Origin: Parabacteroides sp.
GTDB lineage: Bacteria; Bacteroidota; Bacteroidia; Bacteroidales; Tannerellaceae
Assembly: GCA_018054455.1 (NCBI GenBank)
Contig: JAGPJL010000004.1
Location: 1 to 55,352, forward strand
Length of the DNA stretch: 55,352 nt
Direction of reading: 5' to 3'
Shown: positions 1 to 9,889 of the stretch, piece after piece
Numbering within the stretch: position 1 is the stretch's first letter
Layout of the letters: every line of letters begins with the position of its first letter
Program-made: the position numbers and the translations under genes
Notes under the pieces: generated by a model
Seen by the model: the letters and a program-made list of their open reading frames with translations, nothing else
Database searches by the model: none
Told to the model about the DNA's origin: nothing

Positions 1-2239
1 CCGTTGGTTTTACTTCTTCATTATTAAAATAGATCAGGTTCGGATTCCATTGCGTATGATTCTCTTTGGCAAGCAACGGCGCATAGGATGTCATACTTAC
101 CACATCGCCGTTCCGCTCTATTGCCGTTAGATATAATGCCTCAGCCAGCGCTGTTTCCAGGTTATTGGGGCGTCCGGGAAGATGGGCCGCATATTCGCCA
201 AGGTATACCTTTGATTTAGCACGATCGTAGCTGTCGTAATATTTCTGATTGTTGATAAACCATCCCGGCGATTGATAGTAATGTTCGTCCACCATTGGAA
301 CGTTTAGCCTGGTAGCCAGTTCCCATCCTTCCTTATAGTCTGTTCCCTCGAAAGAAGGACCAACCGTTCCAATTACTGTAATTTCCGGGTGCTTTTCCTT
401 CATGGCGTTATAAATCAGAGTAAACCGTTCCTCAAACAGGTCAGTTATCAGGTCTTCGTTGCCTATTCCAATATACTTCAGGTTAAAAGGAAGCGGGTGA
501 CCAGCTTCGGCTCGTACTTTTCCCCATTTAGTCTTTTTTGCATCGCCGTTGGCATACTCCACCAGGTCGAGAATCTCCTTTACATAATTATCCATCTCGC
601 AAAGAGGAATTCCTCCCTGCTGACCGCCTCCTCCTACTGCCGAGTTCTGACAAGGAACTCCTGCAGCCAATACAGGGAGAGGTTCCGCTCCTATGTCTTC
701 GCAGAATTGGAAGTATTCGAAATAACCAAGACCAGCTGTTTGATGGTATCCCCAAAGATTGCGCTGAGGTTTACGCGCTTCAAGCGGACCAACTGTGTTT
801 ACCCAGCGGTAGATATTGTGAATACCGTCGCCATGAGCTACACAACCGCCGGGGAAGCGGACAAACCGGGGGTGGAGATCTGCCAAAAGCTGAGCCAGAT
901 CGGCACGAAGGCCATTCTTTCTTCCTTTAAAAGTCTTTTGCGGAAAAAGCGAAATCATATCCAGGCCAATACTTCCAGGCGTAAGAGGTTGCAACTCTAA
1001 AGAAGCGTTAGCTGCATCGGCAGTTGCAGTAAGCACACTTTGTTGCTTTTTCCATCCAGCCGTAGATACGTTCAGTGTTGCCTGAGCCACTACCTGATTG
1101 TTCTTATCCACAATCCGCACCAACACCTTACCCCCTTTTCCTGCTATTTGTTTAGTAAAAACAGAGAGGTCGTATTTCTCTCCCTTCTTCACAACGATGC
1201 CATCGAAGCCACTATTTACCAATGAAGCGCCCGGACTCTTTATTTCAAGCAAGGCATAATGCGGATTATTGGGATGAAGAGGGTTCTCCGTAGCAATGGA
1301 GAATAAAGTGCTTTCTCCCTTAACACGCCAGGAATGAGTACTATTCCAGTCCGGATCATTCCCCTCTTTATCGCTCAAGGCATACTCGAAGTCGCGGTTT
1401 TGAATAAGCTCGGCATAAAGTCCGCCGTCGGCCGCGTAATTAATATCTTCAAAGAAGATGCCAATTAACTTATCACTGATGGACTTTGCTTTTTCTTTTT
1501 CTACTGTAACTGTTACTTCCACAGGCTTCAAGTCGGCAAAGCGGTCAGCATCCTGCTCCGTACGTTCCTGTCCTAAAGCTTCGTTATACTGCTTCCGTTC
1601 GTAGGCCCCGATTAATTTATCTACAACCGTCCATGCCACCCGATGCACCTGTCCGGTACATATTCCCTCGGCTAATGTAATCTGCTTACTGGAATTAACA
1701 TAGGAATCCGAAGGAACCTCTTTAACCGGAGTATAAGATTTAAAATTGGCTGTCGATAAACAGTAATACTTATTCTGCGAACTAACATACGTCAGCTCAA
1801 AGAGTTTCTGAGCTGGATTATATTTCAAAACAGGTCGCAGACAATTTCCCTGCTCTACCATTGGATAACTTTGACGCTTCCAATCTACCAAATCCTGTGA
1901 AGAAGCATGGGCAAAAGCCTTTTCATTCTCGTTCAGGCTCCACACACAATGCCATAAGCCATCCGAATCCTGCATCAGATAGGGATCTATCATACGTTTC
2001 TGTACGCCCCATCTCCCAAAGTCCGATTTTACATATCCATATTCAGGACCAATACTGTGCCAGTATTTCTGGTCGATGCTCCAGGCAAAATGCAATCCAC
2101 GGGTATTGTGATCTTTGGTGGTTGCATAGGAGAAAAGGTATACGGAATCTGGTTGGTTGGTCACTTCCTTTGTCGATGAAAAGCCTTTAGGGCAGATTAA
2201 AAGGAATAGAATGGCACTGAGTAAGACCTGTGTTTTCAT
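1..2239 (-). CDS. GH51 alpha-L-arabinofuranosidase with N-terminal propeller-like domain (3' end outside window)
   Basis: This frame is open from an ATG at 2239 to the left edge, 746 codons with no stop. The first ~20 residues form a signal peptide. Residues ~25-135 look like part of a GH43-type beta-propeller (repeated short aromatic strands, e.g. FAWSIDQKYWHS). From ~240 onward it is a GH51 enzyme, with the family motif GIFFEDINYAADGG near 260. The predicted acid/base is E595 in YIGIGNED and the nucleophile E682 in YLGEYAAH. Family knowledge: GH51 enzymes release terminal arabinofuranose from arabinan or arabinoxylan. It starts two bases after the GH43 stop, so the two are almost certainly co-transcribed. 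The missing C-terminus should be the small beta-sandwich domain. Confidence 0.9.
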   Translation of the reverse strand, partial: MKTQVLLSAILFLLICPKGFSSTKEVTNQPDSVYLFSYATTKDHNTRGLHFAWSIDQKYWHSIGPEYGYVKSDFGRWGVQKRMIDPYLMQDSDGLWHCVWSLNENEKAFAHASSQDLVDWKRQSYPMVEQGNCLRPVLKYNPAQKLFELTYVSSQNKYYCLSTANFKSYTPVKEVPSDSYVNSSKQITLAEGICTGQVHRVAWTVVDKLIGAYERKQYNEALGQERTEQDADRFADLKPVEVTVTVEKEKAKSISDKLIGIFFEDINYAADGGLYAELIQNRDFEYALSDKEGNDPDWNSTHSWRVKGESTLFSIATENPLHPNNPHYALLEIKSPGASLVNSGFDGIVVKKGEKYDLSVFTKQIAGKGGKVLVRIVDKNNQVVAQATLNVSTAGWKKQQSVLTATADAANASLELQPLTPGSIGLDMISLFPQKTFKGRKNGLRADLAQLLADLHPRFVRFPGGCVAHGDGIHNIYRWVNTVGPLEARKPQRNLWGYHQTAGLGYFEYFQFCEDIGAEPLPVLAAGVPCQNSAVGGGGQQGGIPLCEMDNYVKEILDLVEYANGDAKKTKWGKVRAEAGHPLPFNLKYIGIGNEDLITDLFEERFTLIYNAMKEKHPEITVIGTVGPSFEGTDYKEGWELATRLNVPMVDEHYYQSPGWFINNQKYYDSYDRAKSKVYLGEYAAHLPGRPNNLETALAEALYLTAIERNGDVVSMTSYAPLLAKENHTQWNPNLIYFNNEEVKPT

Positions 2240-2241
2240 AA

Positions 2242-3249
2242 TTATATTGTAGGGATAACTTGTATAATACTTCCGTCCTTGTTAAACTTCATTTTATCTA
2301 TACATACTTCCCGGTGATATCCGGCAGCTTCCCCCATTTTAATCCCGTTAGGACGCGAAAAGCGATGGTAAACAATATACCATTCATCTTTACCGGGAAC
2401 CTGCACCACAGAATTATGCCCGGTGGCATAGATACCCTTGAAAGAATCCTTTGCAATCACTAAGTTATCAACAGGTATATCAATAGGACCTACAGGAGAT
2501 TTGGAAGTTCCATAGCGTACCTTGTAGTTTTCGCTCCGGGTATCATCTTCCGACCATAAGAAATAGTAAAGCCCTTTCCGATAGAACACATATACGCCTT
2601 CGCGAAACGTTTGATCGGGGGTAATAACCTTCACCGACTTCTTATTAATGGAAACCATATCCTTCTCCAGTTCAGTCACCGCCAGATATCCGTTACCCCA
2701 GTACAGAAAACACTTACCGCTTACCGGATCAGAAAAAACATCCGGATCAATTTCCTGTCCGTCTTTTATCCCTTGGGGCTTTTCTGCGATAAGAGGTTTG
2801 CCCGAGTCTTTAAACGGACCACAAGGATCGTCCGCTACAGCCACTCCAATCTTTTGTGCCGCCGTAAAATAGTAATAGTACTTGTATTGGTTCTTTTTAA
2901 TCTTTTTCTCGATAATGCAAGGAGCCCATGCGTTACGATCGGCCCAGGAAACATCCTTTTTTAAATCAAGTATAACACCTTCGTCTTTCCAGTTCTTTAA
3001 ATCGGAAGAAGAAAAGGTTTTAAAATAAGTACCACTCCAACCAGTAAAACCATCGCTTGTAGGATAAATATAATACTTGCCTGTTTTCTCCGCATACAGA
3101 ACATCCGGGTCTGCATAGTATCCCTCAAGCACCGGATTGGAATCGTTTTCGACGAAGGAGTCTTTTTCGGTAGTTACGACATTCGTTTGCTGTGCATAAG
3201 CATACCCTCCAAGCAGTAAAAAGCTAAAAATAAAATAGGATTTCTTCAT
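2242..3249 (-). CDS. Secreted GH43 family glycoside hydrolase
   Basis: 335 residues from the ATG at 3249; longer versions need a TTG at 3276 and would bury the signal peptide. Residues 1-19 are a signal peptide ending AYA, then QQ. The rest is a single five-bladed propeller. The three GH43 acidic residues can be placed: general base D47 in YADPDV, pKa-modulating D168 in EIDPDVF, and general acid E217 in FREGVYV. A late TGHNSVV motif carries the usual propeller histidine. Likely activity is on arabinan or arabinoxylan side chains, inferred from the downstream GH51 partner; the subfamily cannot be set by eye. It is separated from yqeY by a terminator, so it needs its own promoter. Confidence 0.88.
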   Translation of the reverse strand: MKKSYFIFSFLLLGGYAYAQQTNVVTTEKDSFVENDSNPVLEGYYADPDVLYAEKTGKYYIYPTSDGFTGWSGTYFKTFSSSDLKNWKDEGVILDLKKDVSWADRNAWAPCIIEKKIKKNQYKYYYYFTAAQKIGVAVADDPCGPFKDSGKPLIAEKPQGIKDGQEIDPDVFSDPVSGKCFLYWGNGYLAVTELEKDMVSINKKSVKVITPDQTFREGVYVFYRKGLYYFLWSEDDTRSENYKVRYGTSKSPVGPIDIPVDNLVIAKDSFKGIYATGHNSVVQVPGKDEWYIVYHRFSRPNGIKMGEAAGYHREVCIDKMKFNKDGSIIQVIPTI

Positions 3250-3340
3250 GGTAATCATATGTTTTTCAATATACAAATTAAGGAAAGAAATACGAGAAAA
3301 AGGAGGATAAAATGAGCATTAAAGGTAGACAAATCAATCA

Positions 3341-3379
3341 AAAAAACAGCCATTCACTTCAAACGAGGTGAATGGCTGT
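3341..3379 (-). terminator. Rho-independent terminator of the dcw/yqeY transcript
   Basis: A perfect 12-bp stem (3346-3357 with 3368-3379, arms ACAGCCATTCAC/GTGAATGGCTGT) with a 10-nt loop is followed on the minus strand by TTTTTT. It lies 30 bases past the yqeY stop and ends the long dcw cluster before the glycosidase genes. Confidence 0.9.
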
Positions 3380-3409
3380 CATTATTCTATTTGCAAACAG
3401 TTTGTTTAC

Positions 3410-3859
3410 TTAATTCAGCAAACGTTTTACGGTTTCGGAAATCATACGACCTTCCACTTTTCCAGCAAGGGATTTTGTTGCTACACCCATTACCTTACCC
3501 ATATCCTTTGCTCCGGTTGCACCCACTTGTTCAATGATTGCCTTTACTGCAGCTTCAAGTTCTTCGGCAGACATCTGCTTTGGTAAATAAACTTCGATAG
3601 AAGCAGCCTCAGCCAGTTCGTCTTGCGCCAATTCAGGGCGACCTTGTGTTGTATATATTTCTGCGCTTTCTTTGCGTTGTTTAATCATCTTCTGCAAGAT
3701 TTTAACAGCAGCTTCATCGCTCAATTCTCCATCGCCTCCTTTGGCTGTCTTAGCTTCAAGGAATTCCTTCTTTACTCCGCGCAACGCCTGCAAACGAATC
3801 TTATCTTTTGCCAACATCGCTTCTTTGATATCGGCACTAACCTGATCAAATAAATTCAT
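3410..3859 (-). CDS. yqeY: GatB/YqeY domain protein
   Basis: 149 residues, the full length of the stand-alone YqeY family. It is all alpha-helical and rich in Lys/Glu, starting MNLFDQVSADIKEAM. YqeY resembles the C-terminal tail domain of GatB (tRNA-dependent amidotransferase), which contacts tRNA, but the biological role of the stand-alone protein is not settled. It follows ftsZ by 31 bases and is the last gene before the terminator at 3341-3379, so it belongs to the dcw transcript. Confidence 0.9.
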   Translation of the reverse strand: MNLFDQVSADIKEAMLAKDKIRLQALRGVKKEFLEAKTAKGGDGELSDEAAVKILQKMIKQRKESAEIYTTQGRPELAQDELAEAASIEVYLPKQMSAEELEAAVKAIIEQVGATGAKDMGKVMGVATKSLAGKVEGRMISETVKRLLN

Positions 3860-3890
3860 AATTCTGTTTTTTACAATACTTGTCTATGAT

Positions 3891-5252
3891 CTAACGAAAT
3901 CTTATAACCTGTTTAGCAGTTTCAGTCGGTTCGTTTTGAACCTGAGTCGGCTCAACTTCATCAAAAGAAACAACCGGAGCCTCTTCTTCCCTGGATGTCT
4001 TTGACCGGGCACGGGAGATAATCTTAGGATCACGGTTATATGTCGGGTTTTCTTCCATCAGCACGATAAAGGCATCATCATCCAATTCTTCCGTAGATAG
4101 AACAACTGCCTTTGCTCGTGCAGATGCTCTGCGCATACGCTGACCCGAAGCTCCGTAATATTTATCGATCAAATCTTTTTCTTCCTGCTCTTTCCGTAAT
4201 TTTTCTTCTTCAATCCGCAATTCTTCTTCGGACATCCGGGAATATTCTGCGCGACGTTTATCGGCTATCTGAGGAATATCTTCGACGCCAAATCCTGTTG
4301 CCAGAATAGTCATCTTCACTTTCTTGCCTAACGAATTATCCAAAGTGGTACCCCAGATAACTTCTATATCACGTCCAAAACGAGACATGAAATCATGCAC
4401 GTCATTCATTTCTTCCATGCGAAGCTCCGTTTCCTCACAGAACGACACATTGAACAGAATCTTTTTGGCATTAAAAATATCATTGTTGTTCAGCAACGGC
4501 GAATTCAACGCATCTTCTATCGATTGACGAACACGCCCTTCTCCTTCTCCGTATCCGCGACTCATCAGCGCTACACCACCATCTTTCATGGTTGTCTTAA
4601 CATCTGCAAAGTCCAGATTTATTATACCAGGCAAGGTAATAATCTCGGCAATGCTCTTGGCTGCAATGGTAAGCGTATCATCCGCCTTTCCAAAAGCATT
4701 GGTCATTGTTAAGTCCGCATAGATTTCGCGAAGACGTTCGTTGTTAATAACAAGCAATGCATCCACATTCTTGCTTATCTCTTCGACGCCATTTAATGCC
4801 TGAATAATTTTACGTTCGCCTTCGAAAACAAATGGGATCGTTACGATACCAACCGTTAAGATACCCATATCTTTTGCTATACGTGCAATTACGGGGGCGG
4901 CTCCGGTACCGGTTCCTCCTCCCATTCCTGCTGTGATAAAGACCATCTTGGTTCCATCACTTAGCATTTTGCGAAGATCTTCCAAACTCTCTTCAGCCGC
5001 CATCATGGCCCTTTCGGGTTTGTTGCCGGCTCCCAATCCCTGGGTTATTTCGCGTCCCAGCGTAACCTTTACAGGTACATCCGAGCGATATAAAGCTTGG
5101 TTATCAGTATTACATAAAACAAATGTAACATCATGAATACCTTCTTTATACATATGGGTTACGGCGTTACCACCGCCCCCTCCTACTCCAATCACTTTTA
5201 TTATTGAAGGACTATCCGCAGGATAATTGAAATTTAATATTGTATCGTCCAT
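3891..5252 (-). CDS. ftsZ: Cell division GTPase FtsZ
   Basis: 453 residues. FtsZ is the tubulin-like GTPase that forms the cytokinetic ring. The N-terminal glycine loop is GVGGGGGNAV (22-31), the tubulin signature GGGTGTG is at 111-117, and the T7 loop NLDFADV at 212-218 supplies the catalytic aspartates. A charged linker (about 330-440, rich in Glu/Arg) precedes the C-terminal peptide ending VIRFR, the expected docking tail for FtsA. It follows ftsA by 25 bases within the dcw cluster. All key residues are present. Confidence 0.98.
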   Translation of the reverse strand: MDDTILNFNYPADSPSIIKVIGVGGGGGNAVTHMYKEGIHDVTFVLCNTDNQALYRSDVPVKVTLGREITQGLGAGNKPERAMMAAEESLEDLRKMLSDGTKMVFITAGMGGGTGTGAAPVIARIAKDMGILTVGIVTIPFVFEGERKIIQALNGVEEISKNVDALLVINNERLREIYADLTMTNAFGKADDTLTIAAKSIAEIITLPGIINLDFADVKTTMKDGGVALMSRGYGEGEGRVRQSIEDALNSPLLNNNDIFNAKKILFNVSFCEETELRMEEMNDVHDFMSRFGRDIEVIWGTTLDNSLGKKVKMTILATGFGVEDIPQIADKRRAEYSRMSEEELRIEEEKLRKEQEEKDLIDKYYGASGQRMRRASARAKAVVLSTEELDDDAFIVLMEENPTYNRDPKIISRARSKTSREEEAPVVSFDEVEPTQVQNEPTETAKQVIRFR

Positions 5253-5277
5253 GTGTTCAGTTATTTATTACAGTTGC

Positions 5278-6645
5278 TTATGACTTGTCTTCGCTATCAT
5301 CAAAAAGATTCTTCGTCATCGTATCGAATTTGTTGCTCAGACCTTTAAATAGTCCCACCCCTTTTGGTTTGGGAGCAGGAGCAGGTTTGGATGCAGGTTT
5401 GGAAACCTTCTCAACAGGAGTTGCTGCAACAAAAACCTCTTCTTCCTCGAAAATCGCATGTTCCGATTCCGAAACATATTTTGGCGGTACATAACCTGCG
5501 CAATTTTCTGTTCCATGCATCAACAAACCAACGGCTACGGCATAGGAAGGATTACCCGCTTCCAGATCTCCGCTGGCAACAATTCCTCTGCGGGTTGCCG
5601 AATAGCGTACCTCCATCTTCATTCGCTTGCGGATAACTTCCGGAAGACTTTTAAGTGCGGCTCCGCCTCCTGTAATCACAATGCCGGCGCCAAGATTACC
5701 TTCAAGTCCGATTGATTCCAGACGAGCATACACATTCTCCAGAATCTCACCCATTCGGGCTTCTATAACGTTATTCAAGTCGGACAACTTTATCTCACGC
5801 ATACCAAGTCCGTCGGCAAGACTAACCTGGATCGACTGATCATTTTCCTGATCCATCATCGCGCTGCCATAAGTCTGTTTTACCCGCTCGGCTTCGCTTT
5901 CCAACAAGTGCAGTGTAGTAATATCTCTTGTGATTAAATTACTTCCCATAGGAATAACGGACAGATGTACAAGATTACCCCCTTTATAAACAGTCAAGGT
6001 AGTAACTCCTGCACCAAATCCGATAAGGGCACAGCCCAGGTCGCGCTCGTCGTCGCTCAATACAGCGTCTCCTAACGCAAGGGGAGATACGATAATGCCT
6101 GCGATTTTTATTTGTGCTCTTTCGGAAATACTATTTATAACATGTCGTTTTAGCGAAGGACGTCCAACTATCAACTTATAGCGGGCTTCGATCCGTGTAC
6201 AGGGAATCCCAACAGGATTTGCTTCGGGTTTATCATCCAGATAGTAAACCGGCGAAACAGCGGCCAGGACATCCTGCATGTCAGGATGATAACTCAGACA
6301 CTCCGCATGTAATGATTTAATGATTTCGTCTGTAACAACACCGTCTGTCCCCAGGATCTTAGGCACAGTATGGTCGACCGATCGCAGGGACTGACCACCA
6401 ATGCCTACATATACTTTGGCTATCTTAGTCCCGTTCAGCTTGTTTTCCAACTTAAGAATAAGGCGTTTAATCTTGTTTGCCGTTTCCTCCACATTGTATA
6501 CACATCCTCTTCGTATACAGGAAGCGGAGGTCTCAACTTCGTAGGCAATTATGGAAAGAACGCCATACTCGTTTTTCTTCCCTACCATTCCTACAATCCG
6601 GGAAGTTCCCAAATCAATAGCTGCTATAAAGTCTGTGTATGCCAT
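5278..6645 (-). CDS. ftsA: Cell division protein FtsA
   Basis: 455 residues from the ATG at 6645. A longer reading starts at TTG (6666) and overlaps ftsQ, so it is less likely. FtsA is the actin-like ATPase that tethers FtsZ to the membrane. Phosphate-binding motif AAIDLGTSRIVG lies at the N-terminus and the second ATP motif GIVITGGGAAL near 330. The tail has a Pro/Lys linker (KPASKPAPAPKPKG) followed by a segment starting VGLFKGLSNKF, the expected membrane-binding amphipathic helix. It sits between ftsQ (5-base gap) and ftsZ. Confidence 0.96.
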   Translation of the reverse strand: MAYTDFIAAIDLGTSRIVGMVGKKNEYGVLSIIAYEVETSASCIRRGCVYNVEETANKIKRLILKLENKLNGTKIAKVYVGIGGQSLRSVDHTVPKILGTDGVVTDEIIKSLHAECLSYHPDMQDVLAAVSPVYYLDDKPEANPVGIPCTRIEARYKLIVGRPSLKRHVINSISERAQIKIAGIIVSPLALGDAVLSDDERDLGCALIGFGAGVTTLTVYKGGNLVHLSVIPMGSNLITRDITTLHLLESEAERVKQTYGSAMMDQENDQSIQVSLADGLGMREIKLSDLNNVIEARMGEILENVYARLESIGLEGNLGAGIVITGGGAALKSLPEVIRKRMKMEVRYSATRRGIVASGDLEAGNPSYAVAVGLLMHGTENCAGYVPPKYVSESEHAIFEEEEVFVAATPVEKVSKPASKPAPAPKPKGVGLFKGLSNKFDTMTKNLFDDSEDKS

Positions 6646-6650
6646 ATAAT

Positions 6651-7379
6651 TTATTTTTTTGTACAAACAATCTGATTCTTATATTTTAAACTAATAATAC
6701 TGTACTTTTCCCAACCTACAACCGGAATTGCCTGATCATAAAATAATTTCAGGTTTGCAAGTTTAGTTTCGAAGTCATCCATCGTACCTAATACGATCCG
6801 ATGATCACCAACCCTGGGTACAAGCTCAATTTCTCCGTCAGGATGAACAAAAATCTGATCTATCTGATCATTCCAGAACTCATCCTTTTGCAAAAATAAT
6901 GCAAATTTATATAAATCGGTAATAGCCAGCTCTTTTTCTATATAACCTGATGCAAGAGGCACATGCGCAACGTACCTTGGACTCACGGGCATCGTTCCTC
7001 CTTCGTTATCAACATAGAAATTACCACGTACACTTATAATCCTAAGAATAGGAACTTTTTGTGTTACTTCCAGCTTTATCATGCCGGAAGGAGTCTTATA
7101 GGCTTCAACACGGGCAATCATCTGATTCTTTAGCAGTTCCTTTTCAATCTTATTGGTGTTTACCCGGTTTATTCTCTCTTTTATCGGATTCAGACTTGCT
7201 TGTTTGAGTATGGTTATGATATCAGACTCACTCACAAAATGTTTATCCAGACTATCTTTTACAACAATCTCCAGATTATGGCACTTAGGATTGTGTCTCA
7301 TTTCTTTGAAATAGAATGAGGCAAACACGATGTAGGAAAACAACAACGTGGCAACTACTATGGATACTATCCGAATCAC
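6651..7379 (-). CDS. ftsQ: Cell division protein FtsQ (DivIB)
   Basis: 242 residues, starting with GTG at 7379. That start overlaps the murC stop in GTGA, and the next in-frame Met (27) would remove the membrane anchor. There is one N-terminal membrane helix (about 4-24) and a POTRA-like periplasmic domain (VKDSLDKHFVSESDI around 40-60) leading into the FtsQ beta domain. FtsQ links early and late divisome proteins. Sequence similarity across phyla is low, so the assignment rests on topology, size and its place between murC and ftsA. Confidence 0.88.
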   Translation of the reverse strand: MIRIVSIVVATLLFSYIVFASFYFKEMRHNPKCHNLEIVVKDSLDKHFVSESDIITILKQASLNPIKERINRVNTNKIEKELLKNQMIARVEAYKTPSGMIKLEVTQKVPILRIISVRGNFYVDNEGGTMPVSPRYVAHVPLASGYIEKELAITDLYKFALFLQKDEFWNDQIDQIFVHPDGEIELVPRVGDHRIVLGTMDDFETKLANLKLFYDQAIPVVGWEKYSIISLKYKNQIVCTKK

Positions 7380-8752
7380 CTTTTTTCCAATATTTGTTTT
7401 ACAGGTTCTACCAAACGATCAATATCTCCGGCTCCAACCATCAGTACCACATCATAGGATCCGGCTTCTATAATACCTGGCAGCTGGGCTTTGGAACAAA
7501 GTTGCTTAGCAGGAATAGTCACTTTATCAAAAATAATAGCTGATGTTACGCCCGGAATTGGTTCTTCTCTTGCGGGATAGATATCCAGCAGGATAAGCTC
7601 ATCTAACAAAGAAAGACTGGCTGCAAACTCGGGAGCAAAGTCACGTGTACGTGAAAATAAATGTGGCTGAAATATACCTGTTACCTTCCGCCCTGCATAT
7701 AATTCCTTAACAGAAAGTATGCTTGCCTTTAATTCCTCAGGATGATGGGCATAATCATCAATCAACACGCAATTATCACGTTTAATCTGAAAATCGAAAC
7801 GACGCTTCGGACCTTGAAATGAAGCCATAGCGGCTTTCATTTCCCCGGCAGTAACTCCGTTAAGCAAAGCAATTGCCATAGCGGCTACTCCATTTTCTAT
7901 ATTCACCTTAACAGGAACTCCTAACTCAACATCCTTAATCGTGCCATCGGGAAAAACAAAATCAAATACAATCGTTCCGTTCCCGACACGTATATTTTCT
8001 GCGTGGAAATCGCCACCATCTTCAGCCGAATAGGTATAGCATGAAACTCCGCTCTTAAGTTGTGGTGTTACGTCCACTCCTACGCGCATTAAAAGACAAC
8101 CATCTGGTCTGATTAGCGTAGTAAACTTTTCGAAACTCTCTCTGTAAGCTTCGGGGGTTCCATAAATATCCAGGTGATCCGGGTCGGCCGAAGTGATTAC
8201 GGCCATATAAGGAGATAGCCAGTGAAATGACCGATCGTATTCATCGGCTTCAATCACTGTAAGGTCGCTTGTTTCTGACAATAATAAGTTACTGTCGTAA
8301 TTCTTTAAAATACCACCAAGAAACGCATTACAACCCACATGCGACTGCTTCAGCAAGTGTGCAATCAGGGAAGACGTTGTTGTCTTTCCGTGTGTTCCTG
8401 CTACACATAGCCCCTTGGTACAATTTGTAATTTCGCCCAAAACACGTGCTCGTTTCATCACCTCAAAACCCTGGGTCTGAAAATACCTGAGCTCGGAATG
8501 AGTTGCTGGTATGGCTGGAGTATAAACCACCAATGTATCATCGGTGTTTTTATATACCCCGGGAATTAAATCAATGTTATCTTCATAATGAATATCGGCA
8601 CCTTCCCTGTTTAGTTGTTCGGTTAAATCAGAAGGTGTTTTATCATAACCGGCAACTTTTTTTCCTTTCGAAAGGAAATAACGTATCAGGGCACTCATGC
8701 CGATCCCTCCGGCACCTACAAAATAAACCGATTTTATATTATCTATATTCAT
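7376..8752 (-). CDS. murC: UDP-N-acetylmuramate--L-alanine ligase
   Basis: 458 residues from the ATG at 8752; an upstream TTG at 8773 would add seven residues. MurC adds L-Ala to UDP-MurNAc using ATP in the cytoplasm. The Rossmann motif VGAGGIGMS is at 12-20 and the Mur ligase P-loop GTHGKTTT at 119-126. Central-domain motif EADEYDRSF and the C-terminal DDYAHHPEE motif are present. It follows murG by 27 bases and overlaps ftsQ by four bases. Confidence 0.97.
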   Translation of the reverse strand: MNIDNIKSVYFVGAGGIGMSALIRYFLSKGKKVAGYDKTPSDLTEQLNREGADIHYEDNIDLIPGVYKNTDDTLVVYTPAIPATHSELRYFQTQGFEVMKRARVLGEITNCTKGLCVAGTHGKTTTSSLIAHLLKQSHVGCNAFLGGILKNYDSNLLLSETSDLTVIEADEYDRSFHWLSPYMAVITSADPDHLDIYGTPEAYRESFEKFTTLIRPDGCLLMRVGVDVTPQLKSGVSCYTYSAEDGGDFHAENIRVGNGTIVFDFVFPDGTIKDVELGVPVKVNIENGVAAMAIALLNGVTAGEMKAAMASFQGPKRRFDFQIKRDNCVLIDDYAHHPEELKASILSVKELYAGRKVTGIFQPHLFSRTRDFAPEFAASLSLLDELILLDIYPAREEPIPGVTSAIIFDKVTIPAKQLCSKAQLPGIIEAGSYDVVLMVGAGDIDRLVEPVKQILEKR

Positions 8753-8779
8753 TTTTCTTTCAGCCTGTAACAAGCCTGT

Positions 8780-9886
8780 TTATTTATCAATAATTTTTAC
8801 TATCTCATCAACAATATGTTCCGCACTCTGGTGATGAGCCAATTCTGCTATATTGTTTTTCAACATAGTAAGTTGTTTTTCATCACGTATAACATCAAGC
8901 GCCACCTTAATCAATTTTTCTCCGGCTTCTGCATCTGTTATCATGATAGCTGCATCTTTTACTGAAAGCGCTAATGCGTTTTTGGTCTGATGATCTTCAG
9001 CAACATTAGGCGAAGGAACCAAAATAACAGGTTTCTTTAAGATACAGAGTTCCGAAATAGAACTGGCTCCTGCTCTTGAAATAACCAGATCGGCTGCCGC
9101 ATAGGCATAATCCATACGCGTTATAAAATCGGAACACCAAATATGAATTCCATGATAAGCTTTCAAATGTTTCAGAGCTTCCTCGCAATAGTTCTTCCCC
9201 GTCTGCCAGATAACCTGAACATCTTCCGAAGTAAACAAAGAATCCAGTCCGGCTACTACACTTTGATTTATTGTCCGTGCTCCCAAACTTCCACCTACAA
9301 CCAAGATGGTTTTTCTGTTTGGATTAAGTCCAAAAAACTGGATTGCCTCTTCCTTCTTATCAAAAGCTTCTTCTAAATCCTGTCTTACCGGATTACCCGT
9401 TATAACCAGTTTTTCGTATGGAAAAAACTTTTCCATTCCTTCATAGGCCACACATATTTTTTCTGCCTTACGGGCTAACAGTTTATTTGTTACCCCTGCA
9501 TACGAATTTTGTTCCTGAATTAAGGTAGGAATTCCATGTCTCCCTGCCATCCAAAGAGTAGGACCGCTGGCATAACCTCCAACACCAACTGCAATATCTG
9601 GTTTAAAATCACGGATTGTCTTGCCCGCCAGACGCAAGCTTTTAATAAGCTTACCCACAACTTTAATGTTGTTAAGCTTATTCGATCTGTCGAAACCACT
9701 CACAGGAAGACCTACAATCGGATATCCTGCTGCAGGAACCTTCTCCATTTCCATTCGGTCTTCCGCTCCTACAAACAAAATCTCACATTTCGGAAAACGT
9801 TTCCGAAGTGTATTTGCAATGGAAATAGCAGGAAATATATGACCTCCTGTTCCTCCTCCACTAATAATAATCCGATACTCTTTCAT
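8780..9886 (-). CDS. murG: UDP-GlcNAc:lipid I N-acetylglucosaminyltransferase
   Basis: 368 residues. MurG is a GT-B (GT28) enzyme that adds GlcNAc to lipid I on the inner membrane face, giving lipid II. Glycine-rich loop GGGTGGH lies at 10-16, the second loop VVGGSLGARTIN follows in the linker to the C-domain, and the UDP-GlcNAc site reads ISRAGASSISEL. It is immediately downstream of ftsW (3-base gap). Confidence 0.97.
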   Translation of the reverse strand: MKEYRIIISGGGTGGHIFPAISIANTLRKRFPKCEILFVGAEDRMEMEKVPAAGYPIVGLPVSGFDRSNKLNNIKVVGKLIKSLRLAGKTIRDFKPDIAVGVGGYASGPTLWMAGRHGIPTLIQEQNSYAGVTNKLLARKAEKICVAYEGMEKFFPYEKLVITGNPVRQDLEEAFDKKEEAIQFFGLNPNRKTILVVGGSLGARTINQSVVAGLDSLFTSEDVQVIWQTGKNYCEEALKHLKAYHGIHIWCSDFITRMDYAYAAADLVISRAGASSISELCILKKPVILVPSPNVAEDHQTKNALALSVKDAAIMITDAEAGEKLIKVALDVIRDEKQLTMLKNNIAELAHHQSAEHIVDEIVKIIDK

Positions 9887-9889
9887 ATC

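Noticed and set aside
389..1225. Plus-strand open frames opposite the GH51 gene
   Set aside because: They have no recognisable domain and lie antisense to a continuous GH51 frame with clear catalytic motifs.
7376..7379. Frameshift between murC and ftsQ
   Set aside because: The GTGA overlap is a normal stop/start overlap; both products are complete.
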